DNA of 64,000 nucleotides, taken from the NCBI GenBank assembly GCA_026874595.1, contig CM049318.1:6401741-6465740 (forward strand), read 5' to 3'. The number at the start of each line of letters is the position of its first letter. The stretch's first letter is position 1. This document shows, piece after piece, positions 11,155-21,900 of this stretch. The notes below the pieces were generated by a model. That model was not told the origin of the DNA. It did no database searches and was given only the letters and a program-made list of their open reading frames with translations. This stretch comes from Sipunculus nudus. Lineage: Eukaryota; Annelida; Sipuncula; Golfingiida; Sipunculidae. A program made the position numbers and the translations under genes.

Positions 11155-11389
11155 ATTCTGGTTTATATGTAACACCAGAACCTGGTACCAGCTGTGTTAC
11201 ACGGAGCTTGCAGCACTGAAGTACCGGAGCATTAAGACTCATCAGTCATCTCAAGAAACATCGAATATCCCATCAAAACAACCAGTAAATTTTCACGACA
11301 TGTGCTCAAGAACAGGTGTAGGCTGTAAGGGTCAGTGTACGTGTGGCCCTGAATGTGTGATAAACAGGGCTGGAATCACTGGAGGATGA
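11155..11389 (+). CDS. Candidate 3'-terminal exon, cysteine-rich C-terminus
   Basis: A good acceptor (pyrimidine-rich, ending ATATTCAG) is followed by a 235-bp stretch that is open in only one frame to TGA at 11387-11389. It encodes about 78 residues. The middle reads TWYQLCYTELAALKYRSIKT and the C-terminus is cysteine-rich with the spacing C-x5-C-x3-C-x-C-x3-C (CSRTGVGCKGQCTCGPEC). Base composition is closer to coding than that of the flanks. The incoming phase (one base) matches what the exon at 6641 leaves, so it may be an alternative last exon of gene A or an exon of an unrelated gene. I do not recognise the family and see no poly(A) signal close by. Confidence 0.33.
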
Positions 11390-11550
11390 ACAGTAACTTG
11401 TGTTAAAAAGTGAGTTAGTATATCTGACACCTTTACTTGTGTGTGGGTTTTGCAAGTCAGTTATGACCAATTTAAAGTAAATATGTTTTCTTTATTTTAT
11501 TATGGTTAACAACTGGTTCAAATGATATTTGGATATTATTTTATTTAGTA

Positions 11551-11610
11551 TTTTGCTGATATGTTGAGAATTTTGCTGATATGTTGAGAATTTTGCTGAT
11601 ATGTTGAGAA
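11551..11610. repeat. 20-bp tandem repeat, 3 identical units
   Basis: TTTTGCTGATATGTTGAGAA is repeated three times without change, then degrades. Confidence 0.95.
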
Positions 11611-12233
11611 CTTTGTTTTTAGTCCAGGGACTTCTTACCCCCTGTTTCAGTTGATTACCATTCATAATATCAGTTTTTGTTTTCTGTCAGATTTGAATAA
11701 GTTTGTTGATTGATGTGGCTTTACCAGCACATCAAAGATCACAGGTGTCAGAAGACTAGCCTTTTCACACCCCATAAGATAATGTTATTGGTTAAGATTT
11801 ATGTCATTGTATACACACTGAGATATGTTAATTAGGGGGTATTTATACTGAGAGCAATATATACTGATACTAATAAACAAGTAACTACTAAAGTGCAGTA
11901 CAGTCATATGCTTTATTTTGTCTTGGTATGGAGAGATTGTGCTGAGAAGTAAGTTTTCTCATGGCTTTGTACCAGACCATGGACACTGGACAATTAAAAA
12001 TACAGGTAAGATGGAGAAATCAACACGTTTCTTCACATCAAAGGTTTGTATCTCATTTGTGCTTGGTGTGAGAGAAGCAATTTCAAGAAGGAAACATTGG
12101 ACATTTTCCCATGATCTGGAGCAGACTGTATCTAGCCTGTCTCTATAAGATTTGAACATTGCTTGATGCCCATGTAGTACCCATGCCATGTGTATAAACT
12201 ATAAACCAAACTTCAACTTATTCCCTGGCTTAG
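11611..12233. other. Unassigned sequence with a weak first-exon candidate
   Basis: An ATG at 11961 opens 15 codons (MALYQTMDTGQLKIQ) up to a strong donor at 12005 (TACAG|GTAAGA). An overlapping frame is also open (WYGEIVLRSKFSHGFVPDHG), so the frame cannot be fixed. The region may hold an exon, but I cannot choose its boundaries. Confidence 0.25.
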
Positions 12234-12420
12234 GTGTTACTACCTTGGATGGAAGATCTCAGTTCCAGCTTGCTGAAGTTCATGTGGTCACATGACCACA
12301 CAACTAACAATCGTGACTGTCCTAAAAACAATAGATTCACCAATATTCACTTCAGTGGATTCAGTCCTCCATGTATAATGTCCTCCGTGTATTATGTCCT
12401 CAGTGTATAATGTTAGTTTT
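12234..12420 (+). CDS. Weak exon candidate after a strong acceptor
   Basis: CTTCAACTTATTCCCTGGCTTAG is a good acceptor. The zero-phase frame after it stays open for 62 codons to TAA at 12418-12420, starting VLLPWMEDLSSSLLKFMW. Its last third is a 16-bp tandem repeat, so only the first ~40 codons could be coding. No donor fits well and no family is recognised. Confidence 0.18.
12365..12412. repeat. 16-bp tandem repeat, 3 units
   Basis: TCCTCCATGTATAATG, TCCTCCGTGTATTATG and TCCTCAGTGTATAATG in perfect register. Confidence 0.9.
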
Positions 12421-13166
12421 AAATGCAAGCATAAACCAGGACCTATTGTTGTTTGTTATCAGATATTAACCAGTAGGGACTTAATAATATTACTTTGTAG
12501 ACTTAGCAGAGCTAGTTTATTGTACATGTGTCTGTGGATATTATACAGTTACTGCATGGGATGGATATGTCCAGGCTATGTCTTACAATGAGAACTGTTT
12601 CATATATTTTTTAATGTAATTATTTTCGTTGGAAATGCAGTCTCATTGATGCCTGTGAACTGGCATGAGTTGATTATGTCCCACTGCACCTCAGAACCTT
12701 GCATGCAAAAAGAACCTTGAAGATCACACAGGATAGTGTATTGTGCAGGAATCAGGAAGAATATCCTCATGAAAGTAATGTAATGTTCATAAAGGATCAA
12801 GGATGGTGTAGCCAACAGAGTTGGTATTTTTGGGTAGAGTTATTAGTAAAACACTGATTGTAAGGTATATTGCTTTACTCTTTTGCTTAATTTTGCTTTT
12901 TTTTGCAAATTGAGTTTCATCATTTTGATTTTTATATGCTGGTCTTAAGCATTCTGGGCAGTTGATAGACATGCATATGTATTACCTGAAATAAAGAAGA
13001 ATGGTAGGAAACTAAATACTTAGACCAGGGCTGCTGCAGCAGAGAAAAAAAAATGTTTAATCAAATCATGTAGTCAGGAGTACAGCAGGCGTGGCCTAAT
13101 CACAGGTCAGGGTCTGTCAGGTTCCATATGATGTCTGAGTATTTACACCCTGTCTTATTGCTGCAG
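12421..13166. other. Intron-like sequence
   Basis: AT-rich with no supported gene. The final ~90 bases become less AT-rich and end in TGTCTTATTGCTGCAG, the acceptor of the next exon. Confidence 0.4.
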
Positions 13167-13290
13167 CCTGTTACAGCCAGCTGATCCTGCCCAAGGTGTG
13201 ACCTACATTCCCCAGATGTATCTTAATGTCCTTGCTGTTCTGTACAAGCCTGGCCACACAAGGTTTCAGTTGCTGAGTCAGGTTTTACAG
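13167..13290 (+). CDS. Gene A internal exon (unrecognised helical protein)
   Basis: The most convincing exon in the window. It is 124 bp between a strong acceptor (ACCCTGTCTTATTGCTGCAG) and a donor CAG|GTAGTC. Only one frame is fully open: one base finishes the incoming codon (histidine with the CA left by 6641), then 41 codons, ending in phase 0. The peptide includes PADPAQGVTYIPQMYLNVLA and KPGHTRFQLLSQVLQ. It is leucine-rich and amphipathic, consistent with a helical-repeat scaffold, but I cannot name the family. Base composition is clearly richer in G+C than the flanking intron. A stop follows four bases past the donor, so splicing is required. The next intron contains the satellite array and the LTR element. 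Confidence 0.62.
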
Positions 13291-13366
13291 GTAGTCTGAT
13301 CGCATCTTCATGCTCCACACGCTCAGGTGTTTCTGGTCACCTGGTCCGAAATATATCAAAAGGGGG

Positions 13367-13463
13367 ATTACCTCCATTTCCCCAATATCTGTCATTTTCC
13401 CCTTCAATGTGTCTATATATCACCTTATCAAAATGTAGAGGGTTGGGGAAATGGAGGTTTACC
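13367..13463. repeat. Inverted repeat at the left edge of the satellite
   Basis: ATTACCTCCATTTCCCCAA (about 13368-13386) pairs with TTGGGGAAATGGAGGTTTACC (about 13443-13463), an arm of ~20 bp around a ~55-bp loop. It sits exactly where the satellite begins and may be part of the sequence the array was amplified from. Confidence 0.7.
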
Positions 13464-15690
13464 AATGTGCTGCCTGGCCTAAAAACCCTCTACCCTTCCA
13501 GACAGCCTCTCCCCATGCCCTCTGCGACAATGTGTGACAGTAATCTAAACCCTCTACCCTATCCGGCAGCGACTATTACCATTACTGCGACAGTCGGCAA
13601 CACTCACCCAAGTATATATCTTACCACTGCGACAATGCGACAGTGTGCGACAGTTGGCCAAATCCTCAAGCTGCCATTAATTGTCGCTAAAACCAAGTGC
13701 GACAGTCAGCATTACACACCCCAGGATATATCCTACCTGTGCGACAATGCGACAATGTGCGACGGTTGGCTACTATCTCAAGCTGACATGCAACAATTAA
13801 TACAGTCGCTGCGACAGTCTGCCACACTCACCCCAGTATATACCTTACCACTGCGACAATGCGACAGTGTGCGACGGTTAGCCAAATCCTCAAGGTGCAA
13901 AACCCTCCTAATCTTTCAGGCAGGGACACTTGCCCCAGTATATATCTTACCACTGCGACAATGCGCGACAGTTGGCCAAATCCTCAAGCTGCCATTGTCG
14001 CTAAAACCAAGTGCGACAGTCAGCATTACACACCCAGGATATATCCTACCTGTGTGACAATGCTACAATGTGCGACGGTTGGCTACTATCTCAAGCTGAC
14101 GTGCGACAATTAATACAGTCGCTGCGACAGTCTGCGACACTCACCCCAGTATATATCTTACCACTGAGACAATGCGACAATGTGAAAAGGTTAGCCACAT
14201 CTTCAAGCTGACATGCGACAATTCATACAGTCACTGCGACAGTCTGCGACACTCACTCCAGTATATATCTTACCACTGCAACAATGCGACAATGTGCGAC
14301 GGTTAGCCACATCCTCAAGGTGACATGCGACAGTTAATACAGTCGCTGCAACAGTCTGCGACACTCACCCCAGTATATATCTTACCACTGCGACAATGCG
14401 ACGGTTGGCTACTATCTCAAGCTGACATGCGACAATTAATACAGTCGCTGCGACAGTCTGCGACACTCACCCCAGTATATATCTTACCAGTGCGACAATG
14501 CGACAATGTGCAACGGTTGGCCACATCCTCAAGCTGACATGCGACAATTAATACAGTCGCTGCGACAGTCTGCGACACTCACCCCAGTATATATCTTACC
14601 AGTGCAACAATGCGACAATGTGCGACGGTTAGCCACATCCACAAGCTGACATGCGACAATTAATACAGTCGCTGCGACAGTCTGCGACACTCACTCCAGT
14701 ATATATCTTACCACTGCGACAATGCGACAATGTGCGACAGTTAACCACATCCACAAGCTGACATGCGACAATTAATACAGTCGCTGCGACAGTCTGCGAC
14801 ACTCGCCCCAGTATATATCTTACCACTGCGACAATGCAACAATGTGCGACAGTTGGCCAAATCCTCAAGCTGCCATTGTCGCTAAAACCAAGTGCGACAG
14901 TCAGCATTACACACCCCAGGATATATCCTACCTGTGCAACAATGCAACAATGTGCGACGGTTGGCTACTATCTCAAGCTGACATGCGACAATTAATACAG
15001 TCGCTGCGACAGTCTGCGACACTCACCCCAGTATATATCTTACCAGTGCGACAATGTGCGACGGTTAGCCACATCTTCAAGCGGACATGCGACAATTAAT
15101 ACAGTCGCTGCGACAGTCTGCGACACTCACCCCAGTATATATCTTACCACTGCGACAATGCGACAATGTGCGACAGTTGGCCACATCCTCAAGCTGACAT
15201 GCGACAATTAATACAGTCGCTGCGACAGTCTGCGACACTCACCCCAGTATATATCTTACCACTGCGACAATGCAACAGTGTGCGAAGGTTAGCCAAATCC
15301 TCAAGGTGCAAAACCTTCTACCCCTTCAGGCAGGGACATGCACTCCAGGATGTATCATACAACTGCGACAATGTGCGACAGTTGGCCACATCCTCAAGCT
15401 GACATGCGACAATTAATACAGTCGCTGCGACAGTCTGCCACACTCACCCCAGTATATACCTTACCACTGCAACAATGCGACAGTGTGCGACGGTTAGCCA
15501 AATCCTCAAGGTGCAAAACCCTCCTAATCTTTCAGGCAGGGACACTCACCCCAGTATATATCTTACCACTGCGACAATGCGACAATGTGCGACAGTTGGC
15601 CAAATCCTCAAGCTGCCATTGTCGCTAAAACCAAGTGCGACAGTCAGCATTACACACCCAGGATATATCCTACCTGTGCGACAATGCTAC
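13440..15690 (+). repeat. 112-bp satellite array, left block
   Basis: Head-to-tail monomers of 112 bp (spacing checked at 14539, 14651 and 14763), built around repeated TGCGACA motifs with a TATATATCTTACCA centre. Some monomers are about 8-9 bp shorter because one TGCGACAA is missing. Two variant monomers are interspersed, one with GTCGCTAAAACCAAGTGCGAC and one with CAAAACC(C/T)TC(C/T)(A/T).. followed by TTCAGGCAGGGACA. The left edge is degenerate. Many short open frames on both strands (for example MRQLIQSLRQSATLTPVYIL) come from the array and are not genes. The block 14629-15690 matches 19490-20551. Confidence 0.95.
15687..15690. other. Target-site duplication (left), CTAC
   Basis: CTAC precedes the 5' LTR and CTAC (18930-18933) follows the 3' LTR. 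Uninterrupted copies of this satellite monomer (around 14060, 20545, 21740 and 24590) read ..AATGCTACAATG.. with a single CTAC, which confirms a 4-bp duplication on insertion. Confidence 0.9.
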
Positions 15691-16393
15691 TATCACCAGT
15701 GTGATAATTTTATGATAATTCAAATCATTATATTTTACCAATTTTCATTAGATATTATAAGGTGATCAGTCCTATGGAATGAAACAGGTATTTAGTAGAC
15801 TTCTGTGTAGGGTAACTCTCTAATTACATTTCAGTTTATTATTTAACTGCCAGCCCTTTGATTAGTGTTCACAGAGAATTCATTAATAAGCATGTTCATA
15901 CATTTGACTGGGTTTACTCTTAAAGTGACAGGCACAGATAAAGTAATTAATTAACAGTTTAGACTTAGGTGTTCACAGGAGGGCAAGAAAGGTGTTGAAT
16001 GTATTACACAATATGTCTTGTATTAATGCTGTAAGAAATTCCTTAATTGCAATTATTATTTTGGGTAAAATGTTTAAATAGAGATACTGGCTACTGAACC
16101 AGACAGTTAAGTTCAGAGCTAAAGAGAGGAGAGTCAAATAGTTAGAGAGCTAGGAGAGAGAGGAGAGACAGGAATACGGACAGGAGTTAACACAGAGAGA
16201 GACAGAGACAGAGAGAACAGAATCAGTTAAGTGGAAAATAGGGCAAACTATCATAATATATATTTTGGACATTTGTTATTGTTAACTTTGATTGAATAAA
16301 CTTGAAAGTAAATTACATCTGGATTAAGGAATTCTACTATCTGAGAAATCAGCAACCTGTGAACAAAAGCACGTAAGCAATTGGACGGTGATA
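15691..16393 (+). repeat. 5' LTR (703 bp)
   Basis: Starts TATCACCAGTGTGATA (itself a palindrome with a CAGT spacer) and ends GGACGGTGATA. It contains a TATA-like TAATATATATTTTGG (about 16255) and AATAAA at 16295-16300, plausible U3/R signals. An AGAGAGACAGAGACAG microsatellite near 16195 is 8 bp shorter than in the 3' copy. Confidence 0.93.
16295..16300 (+). terminator. Poly(A) signal AATAAA in the LTR
   Basis: Hexamer within ATTGAATAAACTTG, about 95 bp before the LTR end. The same motif is in the 3' LTR at 18831-18836. Its placement is typical of the R region of LTR elements. Confidence 0.5.
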
Positions 16394-16512
16394 TTTGGGG
16401 AGAATCCGGCTTGCGATCCAACTACTATTCGGTACATCTCACATAACGCCAAGTTAACATTAATTTGACTAATTCCCCCAGATCAAATTTGGACTAATTC
16501 CCCAGCTAAAAG

Positions 16513-17361
16513 ATGCCACTCCTATGCATGATTTGGTTCCAAAAAAGAGGGCTCTGCTACAAGTGTGGATTTACATACAGCAGAGCCCATCAATGTCACT
16601 GTCCAGCTAAAGGAAAAAGATGCCACAAATGCCATCAACTGAACCACTTCGCCCGCTGCTGTTTTACACAACAGCAAAGTGCAAGAGAAGATGATGATAT
16701 AACAAAATGTGGACCTGGAGACGTTCATTCTGAAAGAAGTTTTGCAGCTCCCAGTCAACTACCCTTTATGGATATTTCAAACAAGGAACTTTATCAAACT
16801 TTAAATTTGAAAACTGTCGTCAATTTTGAAAATGATGCTTTGCGCATCAAGCTGAAGAAAAGAGTTAAGAAAGTTTCATCAGTTTCAGTAAATACTGCAT
16901 CTGTGGAAGATGAACAGGTCAAAATTCAGTCACTTGAATTAGCAAATAAAGAGTTAGTCCAGGAAACAGGGAAACTAAATGATAGATTGGTTGTTTTGGA
17001 AAGAGAATTGGACAGATCAAAACACTACAACAATCAATTAGAAAGAAATGCTGACATTCAAGAAGGGTTGATAAATGAACTTACCAAAAAATTGAAATCC
17101 CATATTAAAACCATAAGACAGTTAGATCAGCTACTAGCACCTCAGGTCAATAATATATCAGTTCAGGGAGGAAGAGGTCACTACCAAAGACAGAATTTTA
17201 ATAGGCAAAGAAAATGTAAAATGGAAAAGTGTAAAAATAGGGTCCAACATTGTGAAATGTGCGGTAGATCCATAAGAAACAATTTTTGTAATATCTGTAA
17301 AGCAGAAACAAATGAATGTACCTTTTGCATGTATATTGTAAACAGTGATGACAGAGAGTAA
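16513..17361 (+). CDS. Gag-like zinc-knuckle / coiled-coil / CxxC protein of the LTR element
   Basis: 282 codons from the first ATG after an in-frame TAA (16507) to TAA. Residues 15-50 carry two retroviral-type knuckles: C15-x2-C18-x7-H26-x3-C30 and C37-x2-C40-x4-H45-x3-C49, separated by CPAKGKRC and followed by NHFARCC, a pattern seen in Gag of metazoan Gypsy-type retrotransposons. After a short linker, residues ~130-208 form a strong heptad-patterned coiled coil. A basic GRGHYQRQNFNRQRK stretch leads to a C-terminal zinc-ribbon-like cluster (C235, C240, C247/C250, C259/C262, C269/C272). No capsid part precedes the knuckles and no protease follows, which is unlike normal Gag. It may bind RNA and oligomerise. 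Function inferred only. Confidence 0.75.
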   Translation: MPLLCMIWFQKRGLCYKCGFTYSRAHQCHCPAKGKRCHKCHQLNHFARCCFTQQQSAREDDDITKCGPGDVHSERSFAAPSQLPFMDISNKELYQTLNLKTVVNFENDALRIKLKKRVKKVSSVSVNTASVEDEQVKIQSLELANKELVQETGKLNDRLVVLERELDRSKHYNNQLERNADIQEGLINELTKKLKSHIKTIRQLDQLLAPQVNNISVQGGRGHYQRQNFNRQRKCKMEKCKNRVQHCEMCGRSIRNNFCNICKAETNECTFCMYIVNSDDRE

Positions 17362-18218
17362 ATCCCTAGTATAATAGGCGATAGTATATACCATCTATTT
17401 AAAATATATACCATAGTATATATCATGTCTTATTTTTGCAATAATAGTCCAGTGTGTTTATTACAATATACATGTATAGAAAATGTATATACTGACTTGT
17501 AAAGACTTATGCCTTTTGGCACAAAATTGAGAAAAGAAAATGGATAGGTTTACATGGTTATTGGTAGTAATGAAGTATAAAAACTAATTAACACAATGAT
17601 GAAGACTTGTCTGAGTAGAAAATTAACGTATATTTGCTTAATTTAATTGCACTTGGTGCTACTACTTTGTTTCAGCTTGTACTTTCACAAATTCTGGATG
17701 CATATTATTTAGCTCACTTATTTCATTTCATTCAAAGTGATCACTGCCTTGAATTTGTCTTTTATCTAAATTCATATGTCATTTTTTTTATCAAAATTAA
17801 GGATCCAACAGTTAGGACTAAATTATTAGATAAAAGGCAAAATCTCTGGCAGGTCCATCGTTTCACAAAATTAGAATCATGTCAATTATGCACTTCATCT
17901 CACGAGCCAAATGTATGCATCACTTAACAAATGAAAGGGGCAATGGCATGTTCTCATACTTTGTTATTTTAGTTTTTGTTCATTTTACTATGTCAGAATA
18001 TTCACTTTGATTGTATGTAGCATATTTACTATGTTGATGAGGATGATTATACTTGTTTTTACATTAATCCTATTATATCAAATTCAAGTGTTTCCATGTG
18101 ATGTAAGTTTAAATTAATGACAGCTAAGGTAATTTATATTGTGTAATTCTAACAATATTGTTTATTTTTGTTTGTTTGTTTTGACTCAGGAGAGTCAATT
18201 TCTTGATAGAAGGGCAAC
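17362..18218. other. Non-coding internal part of the LTR element
   Basis: AT-rich. A 97-codon open frame (17634-17927, including KDPTVRTKLLDKRQNLW) is present but has no recognised enzyme motif. The position where protease and polymerase would be expected holds neither. It ends in a purine-containing run just before the 3' LTR. Confidence 0.5.
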
Positions 18219-18929
18219 TATCACCAGTGTGATAATTTTATGATAATTCAAATCATTATATTTTACCAATTTTCATTAGATATTATAAGGTGATCAGTCC
18301 TATGGAATGAAACAGGTATTTAGTAGACTTCTGTGTAGAGTAACTCTCTAATTACATTTCAGTTTATTATTTAACTGCCAGCCCTTTGATTAGTGTTCAC
18401 AGAGAATTCATTAATAAGCATGTTCATACATTTGACTGGGTTTACTCTTAAAGTGACAGGCACAGATAAAGTAATTAATTAACAGTTTAGACTTAGGTGT
18501 TCACAGGAGGGCAAGAAAGGTGTTGAATGTATTACACAATATGTCTTGTATTAAGGCTGTAAGAAATTCCTTAATTGCAATTATTATTTTGGGTAAAATG
18601 TTTAAATAGAGATACTGGCTACTGAACCAGACAGTTAAGTTCAGAGCTAAAGAGAGGAGAGTCAAATAGTTAGAGAGCTAGGAGAGAGAGGAGAGACAGG
18701 AATAGGGACAGGAGTTAACACAGAGAGAGACAGAGAGACAGAGACAGAGAGAACAGAATCAGTTAAGTGGAAAATAGGGCAAACTATCATAATATATATT
18801 TTGGACATTTGTTATTGTTAACTTTGATTGAATAAACTTGAAAGTAAATTACATCTGGATTAAGGAATTCTACTATCTGAGAAATCAGCAACCTGTGAAC
18901 AAAAGCACGTAAGCAATTGGACGGTGATA
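18219..18929 (+). repeat. 3' LTR (711 bp)
   Basis: Matches 15691-16393 except for three substitutions (in GTGTAGRGTAAC, ATTAAKGCTG and GGAATASGGACAGG) and an extra 8 bp in the AGAGACAG microsatellite. AATAAA is at 18831-18836. The satellite resumes directly after GGTGATA. Confidence 0.93.
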
Positions 18930-21900
18930 CTACAATGTGCGACGGTTGGCTACTATCTCAAGCTGACGTGCGACAATTAATACAGTCGCTGCGACAGTCT
19001 GCGACACTCACCCCAGTATATATCTTACCACTGAGACAATGCGACAATGTGAAACGGTTAGCCACATCTTCAAGCTGACATGCGACAATTAATACAGTCG
19101 CTGCAACAGTCTGCGACACTCACCCCAGTATATATCTTACCACTGCGACAATGCGACAATGTGCGACGGTTGGCTACTATCTCAAGCTGACATGCGACAA
19201 TTAATACAGTCGCTGCGACAGTCTGCGACACTCACCCCAGTATATATCTTACCAGTGCGACAATGTGCGACGGTTAGCCACATCTTCAAGCTGACATGCG
19301 ACAATTAATACAGTCGCTGCGACAGTCTGCTACACTCACCCCAGTATATATCTTACCAATGCGACAATGTGCGACAGTTGGCCACATCCTCAAGCTGACA
19401 TGCGACAATTAATACAGTCGCTGCGACAGTCTGCGACACTCACCCCAGTATATATCTTACCAGTGCGACAATGCGACAATGTGCGACGGTTAGCCACATC
19501 CACAAGCTGACATGCGACAATTAATACAGTCGCTGCGACAGTCTGCGACACTCACCCCAGTATATATCTTACCACTGCAACAATGCGACAATGTGCGACA
19601 GTTAACCACATCCACAAGCTGACATGCGACAATTAATACAGTCGCTGCGACAGTCTGCGACACTCGCCCCAGTATATATCTTACCACTGCGACAATGCGA
19701 CAATGTGCGACAGTTGGCCAAATCCTCAAGCTGCCATTGTCGCTAAAACCAAGTGCGACAGTCAGCATTACACACCCCAGGATATATCCTACCTGTGCGA
19801 CAATGCGACAATGTGCGACGGTTGGCTTCTATCTCAAGCTGACATGCGACAATTAATACAGTCGCTGCGACAGTCTGCAACACTCACCCCAGTATATATC
19901 TTACCAGTGCGACAATGTGCGAAGGTTAGCCACATCTTCAAGCTGACATGCGACAATTAATACAGTCGCTGCGACAGTCTGCGACACTCACCCCAGTATA
20001 TATCTTACCACTGCGACAATGCGACAATGTGCGACAGTTGGCCACATCCTCAAGCTTACATGCGACAATTAATACAGTTGCTGCGACAGTCTGCGACACT
20101 CACCCCAGTATATATCTTACCACTGCGACAATGCAACAGTGTGCACCGGTTAGCCAAATCCTCAAGGTACAAAACCTTCTACCCCTTCAGGCAGGGACGT
20201 GCACTCCAGGATGTATCATACAACTGCGACAATGTGCGACAGTTGGCCACATCCTCAAGCTGACATGCGACAATTAATACAGTCGTTGCGACAGTCTGCC
20301 ACACTCACCCCAGTATATACCTTACCACTGCGACAATGCGACAGTGTGCGACGGTTAGCCAAATCCTCAAGGTGCAAAACCCTCCTAATCTTTCAGGCAG
20401 GGACACTCACCCCAGTATATATCTTACCACTGCGACAATGCGACAATGTGCGACAGTTGGCCAAATCCTCAAGCTGCCATTGTCGCTAAAACCAAGTGCG
20501 ACAGTCAGCATTACACACCCAGGATATATCCTACCTGTGCGACAATGCTACAATGTGCGACGGTTGGCTACTATCTCAAGCTGACGTGCAACAATTAATA
20601 CAGTCGCTGCGACAGTCTGCGACACTCACCCCAGTATATATCTTACCACTGAGACAATGCGACAATGTGAAACGGTTAGCCACATCTTCAAGCTGACATG
20701 CGACAATTCATACAGTCGCTGTGACAGTCTGCGACACTCACTCCAGTATATATCTTACCACTGCGACAATGCGACAATGTGCGACGGTTAGCCACATCCT
20801 CAAGGTGACATGCGACAATTAATACAGTCGCTGCAACAGTCTGCGACACTCACCCCAGTATATATCTTACCACTGCGACAATGCGACAATGTGCGACGGT
20901 TGGCTACTATCTCAAGCTGACATGCGACAATTAATACAGTCGCTGCGACAGTCTGCGACACTCACCCCAGTATATATCTTACCAGTGCGACAATGCGACT
21001 GTGCGACGGTTAGCCAAATCCTCAAGGTGCAAAACCTTCTACCCCTTCAGGCAGGGACATGCACTCCAGGATGTATCTTACAACTGCGACAATGCGACAA
21101 TGTGCGACGGTTGGCTACAATCTCACTATCTCAAGCAGACATGCGACAGTTAATACAGTCGCTGCGACAGTCTGCGACACTCACCCCAGTATATATCTTA
21201 CCACTGCGACAATTTGCGAGGGTTAACCACATCCTCAAGCTGACATGCGACAATTGATACCATTGCTGCGACAGTCTGCGACACTCACCCCGGTACATAT
21301 CTTACCACTGCGACAATGCGACAGTGTGCGACGGTTAGCCAAATCCTCAAGGTGCAAAACCTTCTACCCCTTCAGGCAGGGACATGCACTCCAGGATGTA
21401 TCTTACAACTACGACAATGCGACAATGTGCGACAGTTGGCCACATCCTCAAGCTGACATGCGACAATTAATACAGTCGCTGCGACAGTCTGCGACACTCA
21501 CCCCAGTATATATCTTACCACTGCGACAATGTGCGACAGTTAACCACATCCACAAGCTGACATGCGACAATTAATACAGTCGCTGCGACAGTCTGCTACA
21601 CTCACCCCAGTATATATCTTACCACTGCGACAATTCGACAATGTGCGACAGTTGGCAAAATCCTCAAGCTGCCATTGTCGCTAAAACCAAGTGCGACAGT
21701 CAGCATTACACACCCACGATATATCCTACCTGTGCGACAATGCTACAATGTGCGACGGTTGGCTACTATCTCAAGCTGACGTGCGACAATTAATACAGTC
21801 GCTGCGACAGTCTGCGACACTCACCCCAGTATATATCTTACCACTGAGAGAATGCGACAATGTGAAACGGTTAGCCACATCTTCAAGCTGACATGCGACA

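Larger units (their letters stand above)
15691..18929 (+). mobile_element. Short LTR retroelement lacking pol, inserted in satellite
   Basis: A 3,239-bp element flanked by direct repeats of 703 and 711 bp, with a 4-bp CTAC target duplication. The ends are TATCACC...GGTGATA, a 7-bp perfect inverted repeat and not the usual TG...CA. The internal 1.8 kb encodes one 282-residue zinc-knuckle protein and no visible protease, reverse transcriptase, RNase H or integrase. The LTRs differ by three substitutions and one 8-bp microsatellite indel, so the insertion is young. A TGG trinucleotide lies two to three bases after the 5' LTR (possible primer-binding site) and a short purine stretch (ATAGAAGGG) lies just before the 3' LTR. 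Probably mobilised in trans by a full-length relative. Confidence 0.88.

Noticed and set aside
16393-16420. Assigning a specific tRNA to the primer-binding site after the 5' LTR
   Set aside because: TGGGGAGAATCCGG begins with TGG, but I could not match it to a tRNA 3' end with confidence.
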